Source: Ptychodera flava
Taxonomy: Eukaryota > Hemichordata > Enteropneusta > Ptychoderidae
Direction of reading: 5' to 3'
Length of the DNA: 64,000 nt
Assembly: GCF_041260155.1 (NCBI RefSeq)
Contig: NC_091947.1
Location: forward strand, 32,559,528 to 32,623,527
In this document: positions 11,503-24,300 of the stretch, piece after piece
Layout: each line of letters starts with the position of its first letter
Numbering within the stretch: position 1 is the stretch's first letter
The notes under the pieces: model-generated
Seen by the model: only the letters and a program-made list of their open reading frames with translations
Databases searched by the model: none
What the model was told of the DNA's origin: nothing
Position numbers and translations under genes: made by a program

Positions 11503-14500
11503 TCAAGCTACGACAGTTCCGGCTGCTACTTTTGGGATATTTCTGCATTTCAGGTAAACGTTATCACAAGGCACTGTCATAATGGCAAATACCACAAGGA
11601 CAATGATTACGATTGTGACGACAGGTACACCAGCTTTACGATCGAGAGACACCGTCACGATGTTCGATTGCGGTGAAGTGTTACCGTAGTCATCGGTGGC
11701 AAACAAAGAAAACACACGAATCTGCGGAGAAAGAAGACCAGTAGGGTTCTCTAAAACATATGAAAGTGCTATTTAAAACCAAGAAGAAACTTGTGGTTTG
11801 ATAGACCGCAGACAGTAGACGCACACACACAAATTGGCAGACAGATCGATGGAGACTGTGATACTGAGAAGACAATTCATATAAAAACAAAATGTGAGGA
11901 CAGAGGCTGTAGTGTGGGGAACAATCGCACCCGACGAAAAGATTGGCAGACTTATGATTTGAAATGTTCTCAACAAATTCCTCGAGATAAAAGTCGTTCA
12001 GTAGCCAGAGAGGCTGTCATCAAAATATTCATATTTGGAGATTGAAGCAACATATGGTCGTCATGTTGCTATAAAAATTATAATGCAAGCCAATTCCAGT
12101 ATTATAATTATATTTTCACTTCGTTATCGCACAACAAAGCACTTCTTACCTGCTTTGGTCCTTTCGACGATGGTAAATTGTTCGATCTGACCGGCCGGTT
12201 GGGCGCCAAAAGATCACCTTCGATGACCATCTCGCGATCCACTAGGTCAGTCTTATTAAGCTCGCGCGAAATCTTTGTAAAGTTCTGATGTACCTTGAAT
12301 TCGTAGCTGGTAGCTTCCATGATCAAGAAAAATGAAAATAATATTCTTTTCATCAATTAAACGACTTCGGAGTTTGTTAAGTTTGGTTAGTAGACAAGGT
12401 TTTCATATTGACATTCGTCCGAAAGATCCTGTTCACTTAGTAAGAAGAATAGTATCGAACGGTAAATGATAACTCTTGGTCGAATAGCATTTTATACACC
12501 TCTTCCATTTTACCTCTTGCCAAATGTCGACCAAATATTCTCGATTTGCTCCTGACAGCATATGCTAAGTATATCGGTTTTGTTGTTTGCTGAGTTGTAT
12601 TTTGTATTTCTACCCACAGAACTTCTTAATCATTGTCGACAAAAAATAACACACCGAAGTATTCGACCATTATACCTCGGACAGGTTGGTCAAAAATAGA
12701 GAAAAGCAACCTGGATAAACCTTTACAACCATGCCCGGGTTTTTTTTGGAAAAAATGACATTTAAGTCGACCGAAGGCAAAGTGGAAACTTAGAGGGAGA
12801 CATATGCAAAACTCCGAGAGATTGTCCCAAGATGTGATGGTTCATCCTTATCTGATATGATAACATGCTTTGTAATAATGGGAAAGCAACTGCACATAAT
12901 GCTGCGTATTTTCACATACTGTAGGAGTACTAAAGAAACTCTTCGATACATAGAACAAAATATTAATAATGTTGTTGAAAATAGTCCCTTGGATCGACAC
13001 ATGAACAGAAATGGGATTCGTTCATCTACTCAAGTGCTTTCAAATTGTCGTCCCTGATTGCCTAACTTACCATTTCCTTGATCTAGATCATCACCCGGTG
13101 CTGTGAACTGAAACGTCACCTGACCTTTGTCGGAATCCTTCCTGAGAACACTCAAATCGCCAATTCTTGCTGGCGAATAGAAGTCTCTATACGCGGAATC
13201 TGCATACCATAAAATAGTCATTTTTGTAAATCGATCCCAACTTCAGCATCATCGGAACGTGCATGAACTTATCCCATTCATGGGATAACAATCACTTTTG
13301 GAAGAGAAATTCACGGAAATTATGCCTTTTCCTGTCGCTTTGATGTTTTTGATGATTTAATGACACTATCATCTATCGTGCAATGTACATGCTGTGATTG
13401 CATATTTTCACTGACAAACATTTAATTCTGATGCATGGCCGCATCCCCTGTCTCATGGTAGGCTACAATTACCAGCACTATAAGCTTTTGAATATTTATT
13501 TGCATTTAACTTTCTACGTATAATTTTCATTAATATCAACTCGCTAAAAATGACGTTTCAGAGAGAACTTTACATGTACAAGCAGGTCCTTCACAAGTAA
13601 GGCTTCCTCCAGTCGGTATTCTATGAAAAGACCCTGTTGAGACATCTTTCGGTGACCGGTCTTCGTCACCGCAACGTTTGGGTCAATCGCTGGTCCGAAC
13701 CCAGTTATCTTTCTTGGACTCACAACGGTCGATTCCCCGTCGTTTTCTACTTTGACCTTCATTGTGCACGAAATAAGCATTCACTTTGTTAAAAGAATGA
13801 GTAGACACACGCACGTACACGAATTCAAACAGATACACTGAAATAGCATAGACAACCAAAGTATTTTGATAAAGTTTTCGGGTTGCAGTTGGTCCAGTTG
13901 GTCCAGTTGACCAATGAGAAGCCAGTGTGACAATAAATTTGAGACAAATTAAATTTGAGACAAATTTCCTTTACCGATGTGTATTTTAGTTCATGCATTT
14001 TCTGCTGATACTTTAATTTAGCGGATATTTTAACAGCTTTGCCTCTGAACAAATTGATGAACTGGTCATAGCTTATTAAGGATAAAAGAGGGCTAACATC
14101 AAATAAAGTATAATTGTCAATAAACAATAGTGCAAGAACCGGGTATTGTTGAATGCCTCAATTAAAGAGACTCGTCTGTATGTCCCACCTTGGCGCTGTA
14201 TCTGCCACTTGAAGTACATAGAATAAATCCCGTCTTCCTTGGTTACATCTGCGCCTGCTCCGTTATCGCCAAGTTTGTACGTCAAATAATCATCATTTGG
14301 CCTTTCTATTGTTGCTTCAACCACAGCGCCGATAACAGGAGTAAAACCTACATGATGGTAAATATGACACACATTTCAGAACTTGTAGTACGTCATCACT
14401 CTCTTTGTGATCAAATTTGTGTCGGAGTGACTGCATCGTTTTGTCGTTAAATGGTCCTCATATGTATCTGATTTTCCTCATTTTCTGACTTTTGGTGTCC

Positions 14501-15410
14501 GTCGCACGCATCTATACTCGAAGGCATTCAGACATGGTATTGCTTGACAAAATATTCTGATGGGCTAAGTATGACTGACGGTCTACTTACGCAGCCAAAA
14601 GTAGACATTTGTACGAAACCTTTTCGCATACTATCTTATATTCAAGTCTATAATATTGGATGAATTTCATTTGTTTTTTATGCTATGTTTACCTCGAGTG
14701 ACAGCGACATTGAGGATAGCGGCCTATGGCGGAGAAGTACTCTGCACGCTCCATTCTGATACCGCCATGATTTGATATTCATTCGCCGCACTATTTCTTG
14801 ATTGGAAGGTAAGTGTAACATAGCGTGAGTACCAGCTAGGAGTGTGTATGACCAATTTGTATTTACCGACCTCGAAGACGGTAAAAATAAAGACAAAACA
14901 GCGGATAGGTAACTTTACTATTAACGAAGAAACATGCATAATTATAGATCCATGTTGGCCATCAGACCGAGAAAGGCTACTTCATCCTCTTTGCAGACTC
15001 TGTTCTAACGGTTTCGCTAATTCGTTCACTTGTGACTGTTCAAGCGACACTTATCTGATGCACTGATACTTGTTCTCGTTATTTCTCATCATGAACACTA
15101 GCATTAACAAATACGGTGCTCATAAAGGTACGATGCGCAGGTTTTGTAGTCTACCATTTACGAAAACAAAGTAATTTTTTGCATTTACCTCTGCCAGGCC
15201 GTGTATTTGGATCGTCACTATCTTAAACACATTGTCTAATGTATACGCTGTACTATTTTCCGTTATCAAGCTCCCATCTGGCAATCTAATGTAAGTTCTA
15301 TGGCTGTGTCGTCGTAACCAATGTAATCAATGTAATCAACAATGATCTTGGTTGACCGGTTGTTGTTGCAGAAATAGTTTATCTCGGATTATGCACCATG
15401 GTCATAGGCA
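11503..15410 (-). pseudogene. CLCA-like 3'-half duplicate (exons 10'-16'), decayed
   Basis: Seven blocks match exons 10-16 of the intact CLCA-like gene, in the same order and strand and mostly with splice sites kept: 10' about 15410-15189 (5' end eroded), 11' 14870-14693, 12' 14347-14189, 13' 13756-13595, 14' 13199-13071, 15' 12313-12150, 16' 11720-11503. There are no copies of exons 1-9. Exon 11' has an in-frame TAG where the intact gene has the lysine codon of PPKAAIL. Exon 12' lacks 14 bases before GGCAGATACAGCGCC. Exons 10', 13' and 15' each show a frame change, and exon 16' lacks 8 bases at its start. The membrane segment is still legible. It most likely arose by tandem duplication of the 3' half of the neighbour gene and is not a working gene. 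Confidence 0.85.
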
Positions 15411-16000
15411 CCAGCAAAATTATCAATTAAAGCCCCAATATAGCTGCTAATGTGTAATTAACTGATCTCAAAATATCCTCACTTCTAAGAGTTTTCTTTG
15501 AATAAGACCCATTAATGACTAAAAAGTGTATAACACTGTCATAAATGTCGAAAGTGGCATGTAAATTCAAACTTTTTAACATCATTTTAGATTTCTCGCC
15601 ATTCTCAAAATAATAATATGAGAGAGAAAGATGACAACAGTATAAAGATGACAACAACAAAATGTAGGCCATCGTGTGTTGTACATTCAAGTAAAAGGCA
15701 TCATGCTTGTTTCTGGTATGATCACGATGTCAATGTACGGGAAATACTGTTTTTTTTGTACTTTTCTGCGGGGGCCATTTTATGGGTGCAGCACCCATTT
15801 ATTATTCACCCTCTTAAAACGTGTAGGCATGGTCCAAGTCAGCAAGTAGTGATACTTTTATACACATCCTTCAGTTAGCACATCTACACGAGCCAACTTT
15901 GCTTTGAAAAAAAAAATAATGAAAATAATGCATAAAATTCGCAGCTATTGGGGCTTTAAAACAACAAGATCTCAATTACATAAATATTACAAATGACCTC
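15411..16000. other. Intergenic stretch, nothing recognised
   Basis: Short frames on both strands show no domain. It separates the eroded exon 10' of the pseudogene from the Penelope-like remnant. Confidence 0.5.
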
Positions 16001-16770
16001 AAAAGAGGGATAAAACTGCAGCAAGTGTGAAGGAATACAGTAAATAATTGGCCGACTAGCGGGAAATACAGTACTCGTTAAAATAAAGATCAAAGTTAAA
16101 ACAAATACAGTAAAATACTAACCGACCAGCGGGAAATAAAACACTTGCAAAGCAGAGACTAAAATGCGCAGACGTTTCGGGTACAACCCTTCGTCAGTAC
16201 TAAAACTCGCTAGAGAAACGTGAAAACACAAGAAAGAAAAACAGCCAATCAAACAAGGGAACGATCAAACGCGTTAAAATATGCATTCATACCGGCTGGT
16301 GCCAGAGTACCAAGTTTAAAAATAGTGGCCTGTTCGAGTTTATGGCGGGTAGAGTCGGTGGTGGAAATTATAGAAGACACTGCCATGTCAGACCGACCGC
16401 GGTGGGGTGGTGTACAAAAATGCTTGGCCACCTGGTATGCGAGCTTGTTGTCGGTCACAGTGCGAAGATCCGGCTGAAGATGTTCAGCATAGCGATCGCC
16501 TAGGCAACGCTTTGTTTCACCAATATATAGCATGCTGCAGCGTCTGCATTTGATGCAATAGATGATATTAGCCGACGTGCATGTGAACACGCCGGAAACA
16601 TTGATTCTACCACGCGGGCCCTGAATGAAATTGGTTGTAAAAGTATGCGGGCAGGTGTTAAACACTCGACGGCCACACGATGATGTTCCAGCAGCGAAAT
16701 CGCGATTAGGTAACTTACTGGAACGCACCAGCCGGTCTTTGATGTTCGTGTCACGTCGAAATGCCATGAT
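16001..16770 (-). mobile_element. Penelope-like element, 5'-truncated 3' end with GIY-YIG domain
   Basis: On the minus strand, 16770 to 16249 encodes the C-terminal part of a Penelope-like retroelement: FRRDTNIKDRLVR, then CGRRVFNTCPHTFTT, FTCTSANIIYCIKCRRC, MLYIGETKRCLGDRYAEHL and LEQATIFKLGTLAP. This is the GIY-YIG endonuclease with its CCHH-type linker, the usual 3' end of the family. The reverse transcriptase part is missing. Downstream, a hammerhead-like motif and a repeated GACCAGCGGGAAATA segment mark the terminal repeat region. The reading frame upstream of 16770 runs on only by chance into a different repeat. An old, incomplete copy. Confidence 0.85.
16150..16205 (-). ncRNA. Hammerhead ribozyme-like motif of the Penelope-like element
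   Basis: On the minus strand the core reads CUGACGA, a short stem-loop GGGU-UGU-ACCC, then GAAAC, followed by GUCUGCG and UUUUAGUC. This matches the CUGANGA...GAAA arrangement of hammerhead ribozymes that Penelope-like elements are known to carry in their terminal repeats. Helices I and III are only partly convincing by eye. Confidence 0.5.
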
Positions 16771-16771
16771 G

Positions 16772-17180
16772 TGTAACCTCCACAAATGTAATAATCTCCA
16801 CAAATGTAATATCAACCACAATTGTAATAAAATGCACCCATAAATGTAATATCGCCCATAAATGTAACAAAAATCAACCATAAATGTAATAAAAACACCA
16901 ACCACAAATGTAATAAATGGTAACCATAAATGTAATAAAAAACACCCATAAATGTAATACTTATCAACCATAAATGTAATAAATCTATTTTGTCGTTGCA
17001 ATTGAGGAATTAGCCCTTAAATATTGATCTATGTAATAAGGAAAGCAACTCCACACATTATTCATTTCTTAATTGTTTGCGTTTAATGTGTTTTGCATAT
17101 TTGAAAGTGTATTTTACGTTTCCCTGTTTTGTGTACAGAACTGACTGGCCATGGCTAGACACAGCTGTAATCTGAACGTC
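16772..17180 (-). repeat. Inverted right half of an ATAAATGTAATAA-type element
   Basis: This is the reverse complement of about 28975-29377, the right half of the element at 28180-29377. It opens with TGTAACCTCCACAAATG and has about ten degenerate copies of an 18-20-base unit with core ATAAATGTAATAA. Confidence 0.8.
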
Positions 17181-17185
17181 AGTGC

Positions 17186-17965
17186 TGTAACCTCCACAAA
17201 TGTAATAATCTCCACAAATGTAATATCAACTACAATTGTAATAAAATCAACCACAAATGTAATAAAATAGTCAACCAACCATTAATGTAACAACCCGCAA
17301 CCACAAATGTAATAAACAAATTAACCATAAATGTAATAAAACTCAACCATAAATGTAATAAACTTGAACTTGCATATGTGATCATTTGTTTATCAATGCC
17401 CTGAGTAAATAATAACTTTAATAAGACTAGTGTAATGTTATTGCATACTTTCCTGAAACTAGGTTTCCTTTCCGAAACACAGAATAGAATACTTTGAGAA
17501 CGTTATCAGAAAATGGCGAGGTACTGATCAAACCGTTGGATAATGGAAGTGGAACAGCCGTTCCAGACACTGATAATTACATAATAAGGAAGCGTCAAAA
17601 TAACTCGTCAACCAGTGATACCACACAAAGTTTATGACAGATGACTCAGAACAAATAACAGAGAAATATAAAACCTAATAACAGAAACTTACGACACAAA
17701 ACATGTTGACGAGAACATATATTTCAATCTAGTAAAAAACAATACGAACACTACCTTGAACACAGTAGAACAAAATTAGACATCCTGGCATCCCTAGTGA
17801 AGGAACAAACTTCAAGTGGGACAACATAGGAATACATACAATCTATCGATTATTCCACACAATTTATCCACTGAAGACGAATTTGAGGCAATTGATTAAG
17901 AAAAGACGGCAATTATCGAAAAAACGGCGTTAAAGGATCGTAGTGTTATACAGTCTAAAGCTGTT
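17186..17965 (+). repeat. Left half of an ATAAATGTAATAA-type element
   Basis: It opens TGTAACCTCCACAAATG and matches 28180-28965, including the shared stretch with CAAACTTCAAGTGGGAC. With 16772-17180 it forms a rearranged copy: right half inverted, then left half. Confidence 0.8.
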
Positions 17966-18039
17966 GAAGATCTTGATGGCATGAGATATGTCTTTGACAA
18001 AAGTGGGGAGTGTTTCACGATGCCGGCGAAAATATTGTC

Positions 18040-18119
18040 GAGGAATGTTGAGATGAGCTCGGTAGGGCAGGAACATGCAGAGACAATGGGGCAACCGAAC
18101 TCATCTCAACATTCCTCAA
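18040..18119. repeat. Inverted repeat, 24-base arms
   Basis: GAGGAATGTTGAGATGAGCT (18040 on) pairs with its inverted copy ending ATTCCTC at 18119, leaving a loop of about 30 bases. One internal mismatch. No gene is next to it. Confidence 0.8.
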
Positions 18120-18509
18120 GCATTACAGCCTACCGCTAAAACAACTTTGATGTGGGCAGAAATGCTTAGGATATCTTTGTTTGCCTCTGTACCAGTTTTA
18201 GATCCTAGTACTTATTATATTTAAACAGTTGTATTTCTTCGTGAAATTTATCTGAAAGTAAATTTGCGCCTGATAAAAACTGTTTCAGAGATATTCGGTA
18301 ATTTACATCTCGTGAACAATAGTAGAAAGACAGGGAAGGGCTTAATCAATACTTTACAACAAAGCGTTTCTTGACCACCATACGGACTGATTTAGAAGAG
18401 TCCACTAGCCGCTTGTCATTTGTCTATTACTTTGTTCGGCCACACCATGATTCACCTGTGGGCTTCGCGATAACCTAACAATCAACGCGACAGCCTTTTG
18501 AAGTCGATA

Positions 18510-18870
18510 TAAAACACCTCACAAGAAGGGATAAACTGCAGCAAGTATAGAATAAAATCGACTACAAACCGACCAGCAGGGAATTAAACGCTTGTCACGA
18601 GGAGGAATTCAAAAAAACACACGTTCGGCTACAACCCTTCGTCAGTACTGAGACAGAAAAGAACACTACATGAAGACATGAAAACGTAATAGTAACAAAA
18701 ACAAAGATGCAACCAATCATGGTACTGATAAATCAATGACATTGAAATGAACATTGATGCCAGCTTTGCCTTGCTTGATAAGAATTGACTGTTCGACTCT
18801 GAGACGAGTGGAATCAGATCACCGGAAGATGTAAGGACCGTAATGTCAGTCTGTTTAAGTCTACTCCTTC
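18510..18870 (-). mobile_element. Second Penelope-like 3' remnant
   Basis: It shares with 16001-16400 the GACCAGCAGGGAATTAAA segment, the ACAACCCTTCGTCAGTACTGA segment of the hammerhead-like region, and a degraded end of the GIY-YIG reading frame. Old and strongly decayed. Confidence 0.65.
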
Positions 18871-20243
18871 AATTTATGGTGCTATCATATTGATAAGCCC
18901 ACTGACTTGGGGAAAGTCTATTATTGGTTATAAGCATATATGTGTCACGGACTAATTTTCAGTATGAGCATACGTTCATTTCCTCACGTATCTACATTCA
19001 GCGGACAAAGGACATAGGGCACTGACAGTATGATTTGATGGCTCATCGACATTATTATCAAATAAAGCCAGGTATACATTTGAGAAATCGTAAAAAGGAA
19101 AAGTACATCAACAAATACATGTAGTACAGGAATGTTAGCAGAAATCTCCTACTGATATGCATGTAAAAATGTAAAGAGTCCGTATATGTAAGCTTCTTGG
19201 TAAATAATTCGTCACAATGAACATCGCCAGAAGTACTGAGTTATGAAGTACTAATACGCTATTAAGTACCAATACGCTAGGTTTATGGTCCATTGCACCA
19301 TAGACGTGGCCACTTAAAGTTGATTACTTTTTCTGTGTATTTCCGAAATATAATAAAAAATAGGTTTATAAAATAATCGCAATCATACCAATCCATGATC
19401 CAATAACACTAGGTCAAAATTTGTAAGACAATAGTTGTAAACATAGACACAAAACACTTCCAGAACGGTGGCGACACGTACATCCGTCACATTACTAATA
19501 TCGGACCCTAGCTTCAAAGCTTAATATTATCTAACTTCTCATTTCAAAATACCATTAAAATGTAACATTTAAGTCGACGTTTGCTTTAATAAGTATCATG
19601 GTGTTCTTGACTTGAAAAATCAAGAATTCTGTAATGTACAATTTTTACAATTATATATAATACAATTACAGCACACAGTGAAATAAAATTGAGTGTGCAA
19701 CCAATACGTTAACACCATTGACACTAACAATGATAAATTGCACTATTATATCATGGAATATAAGCATTTATCCAATCGTCATTTTGTCAGAATATAGGGC
19801 AGAATATGGTATAGGAATATAAATGTGGAATTTTTTTATGGAATATAAACATATGGTAACTTTGTGACACGTCCAAAACGATGAAGTCATCAAAGGCCGT
19901 CATAGTATTAATACCGGGCAAATGTCACCTAACTTCTCATTTCAAAATACCATTAAAATGTAACATTAAAGTTTGCTGTAGTAAAGTAAAACGGTGTCGA
20001 TTTGAAAAATCAAGTAGTCAACACTTTAAGTAATATAGTACAAGTTTTGCAATTTTACATAATGGCATTTAAGTAAAGCGAAATAAAATTGTGTGTAGCG
20101 CCAATTCCTTCAGACAATTGCTGGTATCATTAAATAACAATAAATCAATTGGACTATACTTCCAATTGTCATTTTTGTCATTTATATCAAAATATAGAGC
20201 AAAATAAAGACGTGCGGTACCTCTGAAGGTAATTGCGAAGCTT
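18871..20243. repeat. AT-rich intergenic stretch with a diverged duplication (19532-19715 / 19924-20110)
   Basis: CTTCTCATTTCAAAATACCA at about 19530 recurs at about 19925 and is followed in both by ATTAAAATGTAACATT and GAAAAATCAAG, about 392 bases apart. The remainder shows no gene. Confidence 0.65.
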
Positions 20244-20632
20244 AAAGGGGCAGTGTCGCTCTTTTTACCTTTTATGACTGTCACTCAGTGTAAAAATAAT
20301 GTCGATGCATAACTTCAAAAGTGTCAAAAATTACCCTATTACTGAATACAACGAAATCGTTCCTGACCTCTACACAAAATGAGCCATTCTTGTGACAACA
20401 TTGCCATGATGTGAGTGAAAGTTGTTATCCTCATCTGTATGAAAAGACACCGTCGAATAAGATTTCATTACAAAACTTTCATGATGTTCAAATTCAAATT
20501 TATAACAGTCTTTAATCGAGTGCATGGTTTAACTCAGTGCCCAGTACTTCAGCATGTTTCAAGTAGTCAAACAACACAACTTTTCATATTAGCCAATCAA
20601 AACGGCGTCGAAAAGAGCGACTAGCCCCTTTC
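20244..20632. mobile_element. Short inverted-repeat element (MITE)
   Basis: The ends AAAGGGGCAGTGTCGCTCTT and AAAAGAGCGACTAGCCCCTT are inverted repeats of about 20 bases enclosing 389 bases without coding capacity. It lies about 500 bases beyond the stop codon of the CLCA-like gene, where the 3' UTR could reach it. Superfamily not assigned. Confidence 0.7.
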
Positions 20633-21145
20633 GAGATAAAACTACAACAAATAACAACTAAATGTTATGATAAATTGTCCATACTACTTAAATGTAAATA
20701 AAATGTAAAAATAATTGTATTCGTAACCAGTACACATTACTTGTGTAAATGATATTATCGTAAGGAGTACTGTCCTTTCGTCACAAAAAATTTACATAGA
20801 TGAATTACATTTACAGTCCAATGCATTTGTATGAAGTCGATTCCTCCGACCGACAAAAAATATACTTGGGCCTAGAGTATTGACAAACAAACAATCAAGC
20901 ACACATGCCAAGGAATGATTGTGTACTTCCAATCGTCAATATAGTTACAGCTACTGGAAGATGATCTTATGTAATAACGACCATACGTCTTAAAATGTAC
21001 TAAGGCCTTGGAGCAATAGCTCACGGTCTACAAACTTAACAATTATCTAAAAAAATGTCTTTCTGTAACTCACATAGAGTAATGATGTCTAGAATGGTAA
21101 CCAAAAAAAGTATTCACAGTTCTATATCAGAGTGGACCAATCCCG
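20633..21145 (-). other. Downstream flank of the CLCA-like gene
   Basis: This follows the stop codon at 21146-21148 and should hold the 3' UTR. I found no AATAAA or ATTAAA on the minus strand in this stretch, so the polyadenylation site is not located. Confidence 0.4.
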
Positions 21146-21378
21146 TTAGGGTACGACATTTACCGCTGCTACCTTTGATTTAGTTTTGCATTTAACACAA
21201 GCGATCAGACAAGACACTGCAATTATGACGATGGCGACAAGGACGACGATCACAATTGCGACGACAGGTATACGTATGTCGGATTTGGGATCGAGAGACA
21301 CTGTCACGATGTTCGATTGCGGTGAAGTGTTACCAAAGTCGTCGTTGGCAACCAAAGAAAACACATATACAGTCGAAT
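21146..21378 (-). CDS. CLCA-like gene, exon 16 (membrane segment and stop)
   Basis: Codes for residues 860-936: [28 protein letters not shown], then the membrane segment [19 protein letters not shown] (about 897-921) and a short basic tail [17 protein letters not shown] followed by TAA. A C-terminal anchor makes it resemble CLCA2-type rather than secreted CLCA1-type proteins. Acceptor CTCACCAG. Confidence 0.94.
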
Positions 21379-24300
21379 CTGGTGAGAAAGCAGACACGTG
21401 AATTTGTCAAACACAGCTGTCAATGGCGCTGAAAAGGGATTTAAATGGTCAGAGAGACACTCAGGCATACAGACAACTTGGCAGACAGACGTATACCGAT
21501 AATTAGAGTGATAGTAATGAAAACAACACGGAATCGGGACAAAATGTAAGGACAAAAATAGCATTTGCGCGAAATCTAAGAAAAACGTGAAATGCTAAAA
21601 TTCAATACTTCCATGGAGATATCAGAACCTTAGATTTCTGTAAATTGACTGTTTATAAAATATTATCTTACGGAGAATTGAAGCCCTACTTATCTCTTTA
21701 TACAATGTATATGTGCTTATCTCTTTATATAATGTCCTATTTTTACTATAGATTACAGTTTGACTGCATACACGCGAAGTCATTCTCTTCTCACCTGTTT
21801 TGACCTTTATCTCGATGGTAAATTCTTCAGTCTGACCAGCCGGTTTTGGCGCCAAAAGATCACCTTCAATGACCATCTCGTGATCCACCAGGTCGGTCTT
21901 ATTAAACTCGCGCAACATCGTTTTAAAGTCCTGGTGTACCCTGAATTCGTAGCTGGTAGCTTCAATTAATAGTGCAGAGAAGAACATCTTGCATCAAATG
22001 ACTGACATATTAAGTGTCCGTTGAAGTAACATCGATCAGTAGATACGTTGATAAAGGTGTTCATATTGAGATCGTGACTTCGTTAAAATGGCCTTGCCCA
22101 CTACAAAGAATAAATGCCGAATTCCTAGGCTATTCTCTGTGTATCCTCTTTGCTGAAGGAGTACTCAAGATTGCAATCGATACGCTCAGAACAAAGATGT
22201 AAAGGGTATATTCGGCAAGGTCACTACGCCCGGTACCTGAACAGTAATGCCTTTCCGTTCACCTACACAAATGCCATAAAGTTGCCATATCTAATTGGCC
22301 AGGACTCTACATCAGAATGTATCTATTCAACTTACCATTTCCTTGATCCAGATCATCACCTGGTGCTGTGAACTGAAAAGTCACCTGACCTTTGTCGGAA
22401 TTCTTCCTGAGAATACTCAAATCGTCAATTCTTGCTGGCGGGTAGAAGTCTCTATACGCGGCATCTGTAACGTCATAAAAGTCATACTTTTACTTCCAAT
22501 CTAACACATCATCACAAATGAATAATCGGAACAACTGTAGGCTATATACCTCATATGGAATCACCTCTTTTGGTATCCACCAAGCAGGTCCTCGGGCACC
22601 ATTTTACAAGTGGTATAGCCACAAACTGATGACGTCAAAGACCTGCGTACTTATGGAAATGAGGTCAAAGGTTACGTTCTAAAAGGGGCGATAAATTATT
22701 TTGGGGGTAAGAGTTAGGAATGGGGGCTTGTAAACTTAGGGGGAAATGATTGAAAAGAAGGGTCCCAAAAGATTGAAAAGAAGGGTCTATCTTCACTCCC
22801 TTTCCCTCATTTTGTAGTATCCTATTACTCTGTCCACGTCTTCTTCAGCCAGCCTGGTACCTAGGTGGAAAGCAATGGTTGATTAAGGACAAGGGAGTGA
22901 AGTGTTATTTTTTAATTACGTTTTTTTACACAACATTTATTACCGCTGCCGGGGGTCGAACCCAGCACCTCCAGCATGTGAAGCATGTGAAGCATGTGAA
23001 GCACTACCTCTAACCTGTACTCAACGAGAACAAGTTGCCAGAAAGGGATGCAATGTTCAATATAAACGTTAGGATGATAATGCTAAGCAGGAACTGATTA
23101 ATTTATAATGTTCACTTGTAATAATTTGAAAGGCTTTTACTCATTTTCCTTCTTTTATTGAATTAATGCCTCTGCATTGATTGCCTTATTGCCTCTTTAT
23201 TTTATTCTCTGCATCGTCGTGTTTGTTGTACGTGCAGATTTGTTATTGTTTGAATATTTTTCATATTATTTGTTGTATTTGCACAGTTAAAATATAAAAT
23301 TGTCACTTGTTTAGGATGTTTTATATGTTGAAAACTTTGTGTTTGACATTTATTTTTGAATTTGTCATTTGCTGCCTTTTTTACAATACGAAAGGTGTGT
23401 GTTCCGTTTTTGACAGGATACACTTTTATATAAAAGTGGTTCGTCACTCAACATGTATGAAATGCATTATTTCATTGCTATTGAAAATGAAAACGTGAAC
23501 AACAATTCGTTGGATATGCCACGGAAATAACATAAAAATTTCACCCATCGACGAGGTGGATGAAGTACAGAAGCGAACGAAATTCGCTGCAAATATAATA
23601 ATTTAAGGTCCATACACTGTCACTAGCACAAAGTTCGTCTGGTTTGTGCATTCCCAGTGTCACACATCAGCGGCAGTGGCCTCCTGAGTTGTAAACTTAG
23701 GCGTGATATAAGTTTTCCGACCGTCTCAAAACATTTGGCATAATATGGTGTTATGTGCAGAGTTGCAATGAATCGATGAAGGGGACTGTAAACTGAAGGA
23801 CAGAGAATTGAAATACGTTGAATAAGTAAAATCCACGCCTCAGCTCGTCGAAACGCCTCCGCTACATGAACTCATAAAGATAAGTTGGAAATATGTCTGA
23901 AGATGTGAAGCAAATCCAAGTCCGCACGACATGGATCCACATGCCTTCAAAGGTGTTGGTGTGGGCGAAGGTTTTAGGATCCACAAAATGAAAACAATAA
24001 TTAGCGGTGAAATGAGAGAACTGAGGAAACTTTGACAACGAAGAATAAGGCCCCTGTCACCTATCAGAATGATACTGTAACCTGGAGGAAAAATTCTATA
24101 AGTATTGGCATTACGTACGCCGGTCAACAGAAATTAAAAAGCAAGCACAAATATCGCGATCAATGACTCCAATCACCAAATGTCTGTCACTGTGTCGACT
24201 CAAGCTGTATTTGGACTTCCGGAACTTTTTCGTTATAGAGTTGTTTTTTTTTCAAATTCGTGTATTCATAAATTTCCATAGTAAAGCCTGGCTAAAAATC

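Noticed and set aside
16771-17001. N-terminal extension of the Penelope-like frame (FITFMVDKYYIYG...)
   Set aside because: This part is the translated ATAAATGTAATAA array; it is open only because the array lacks stops in that frame.
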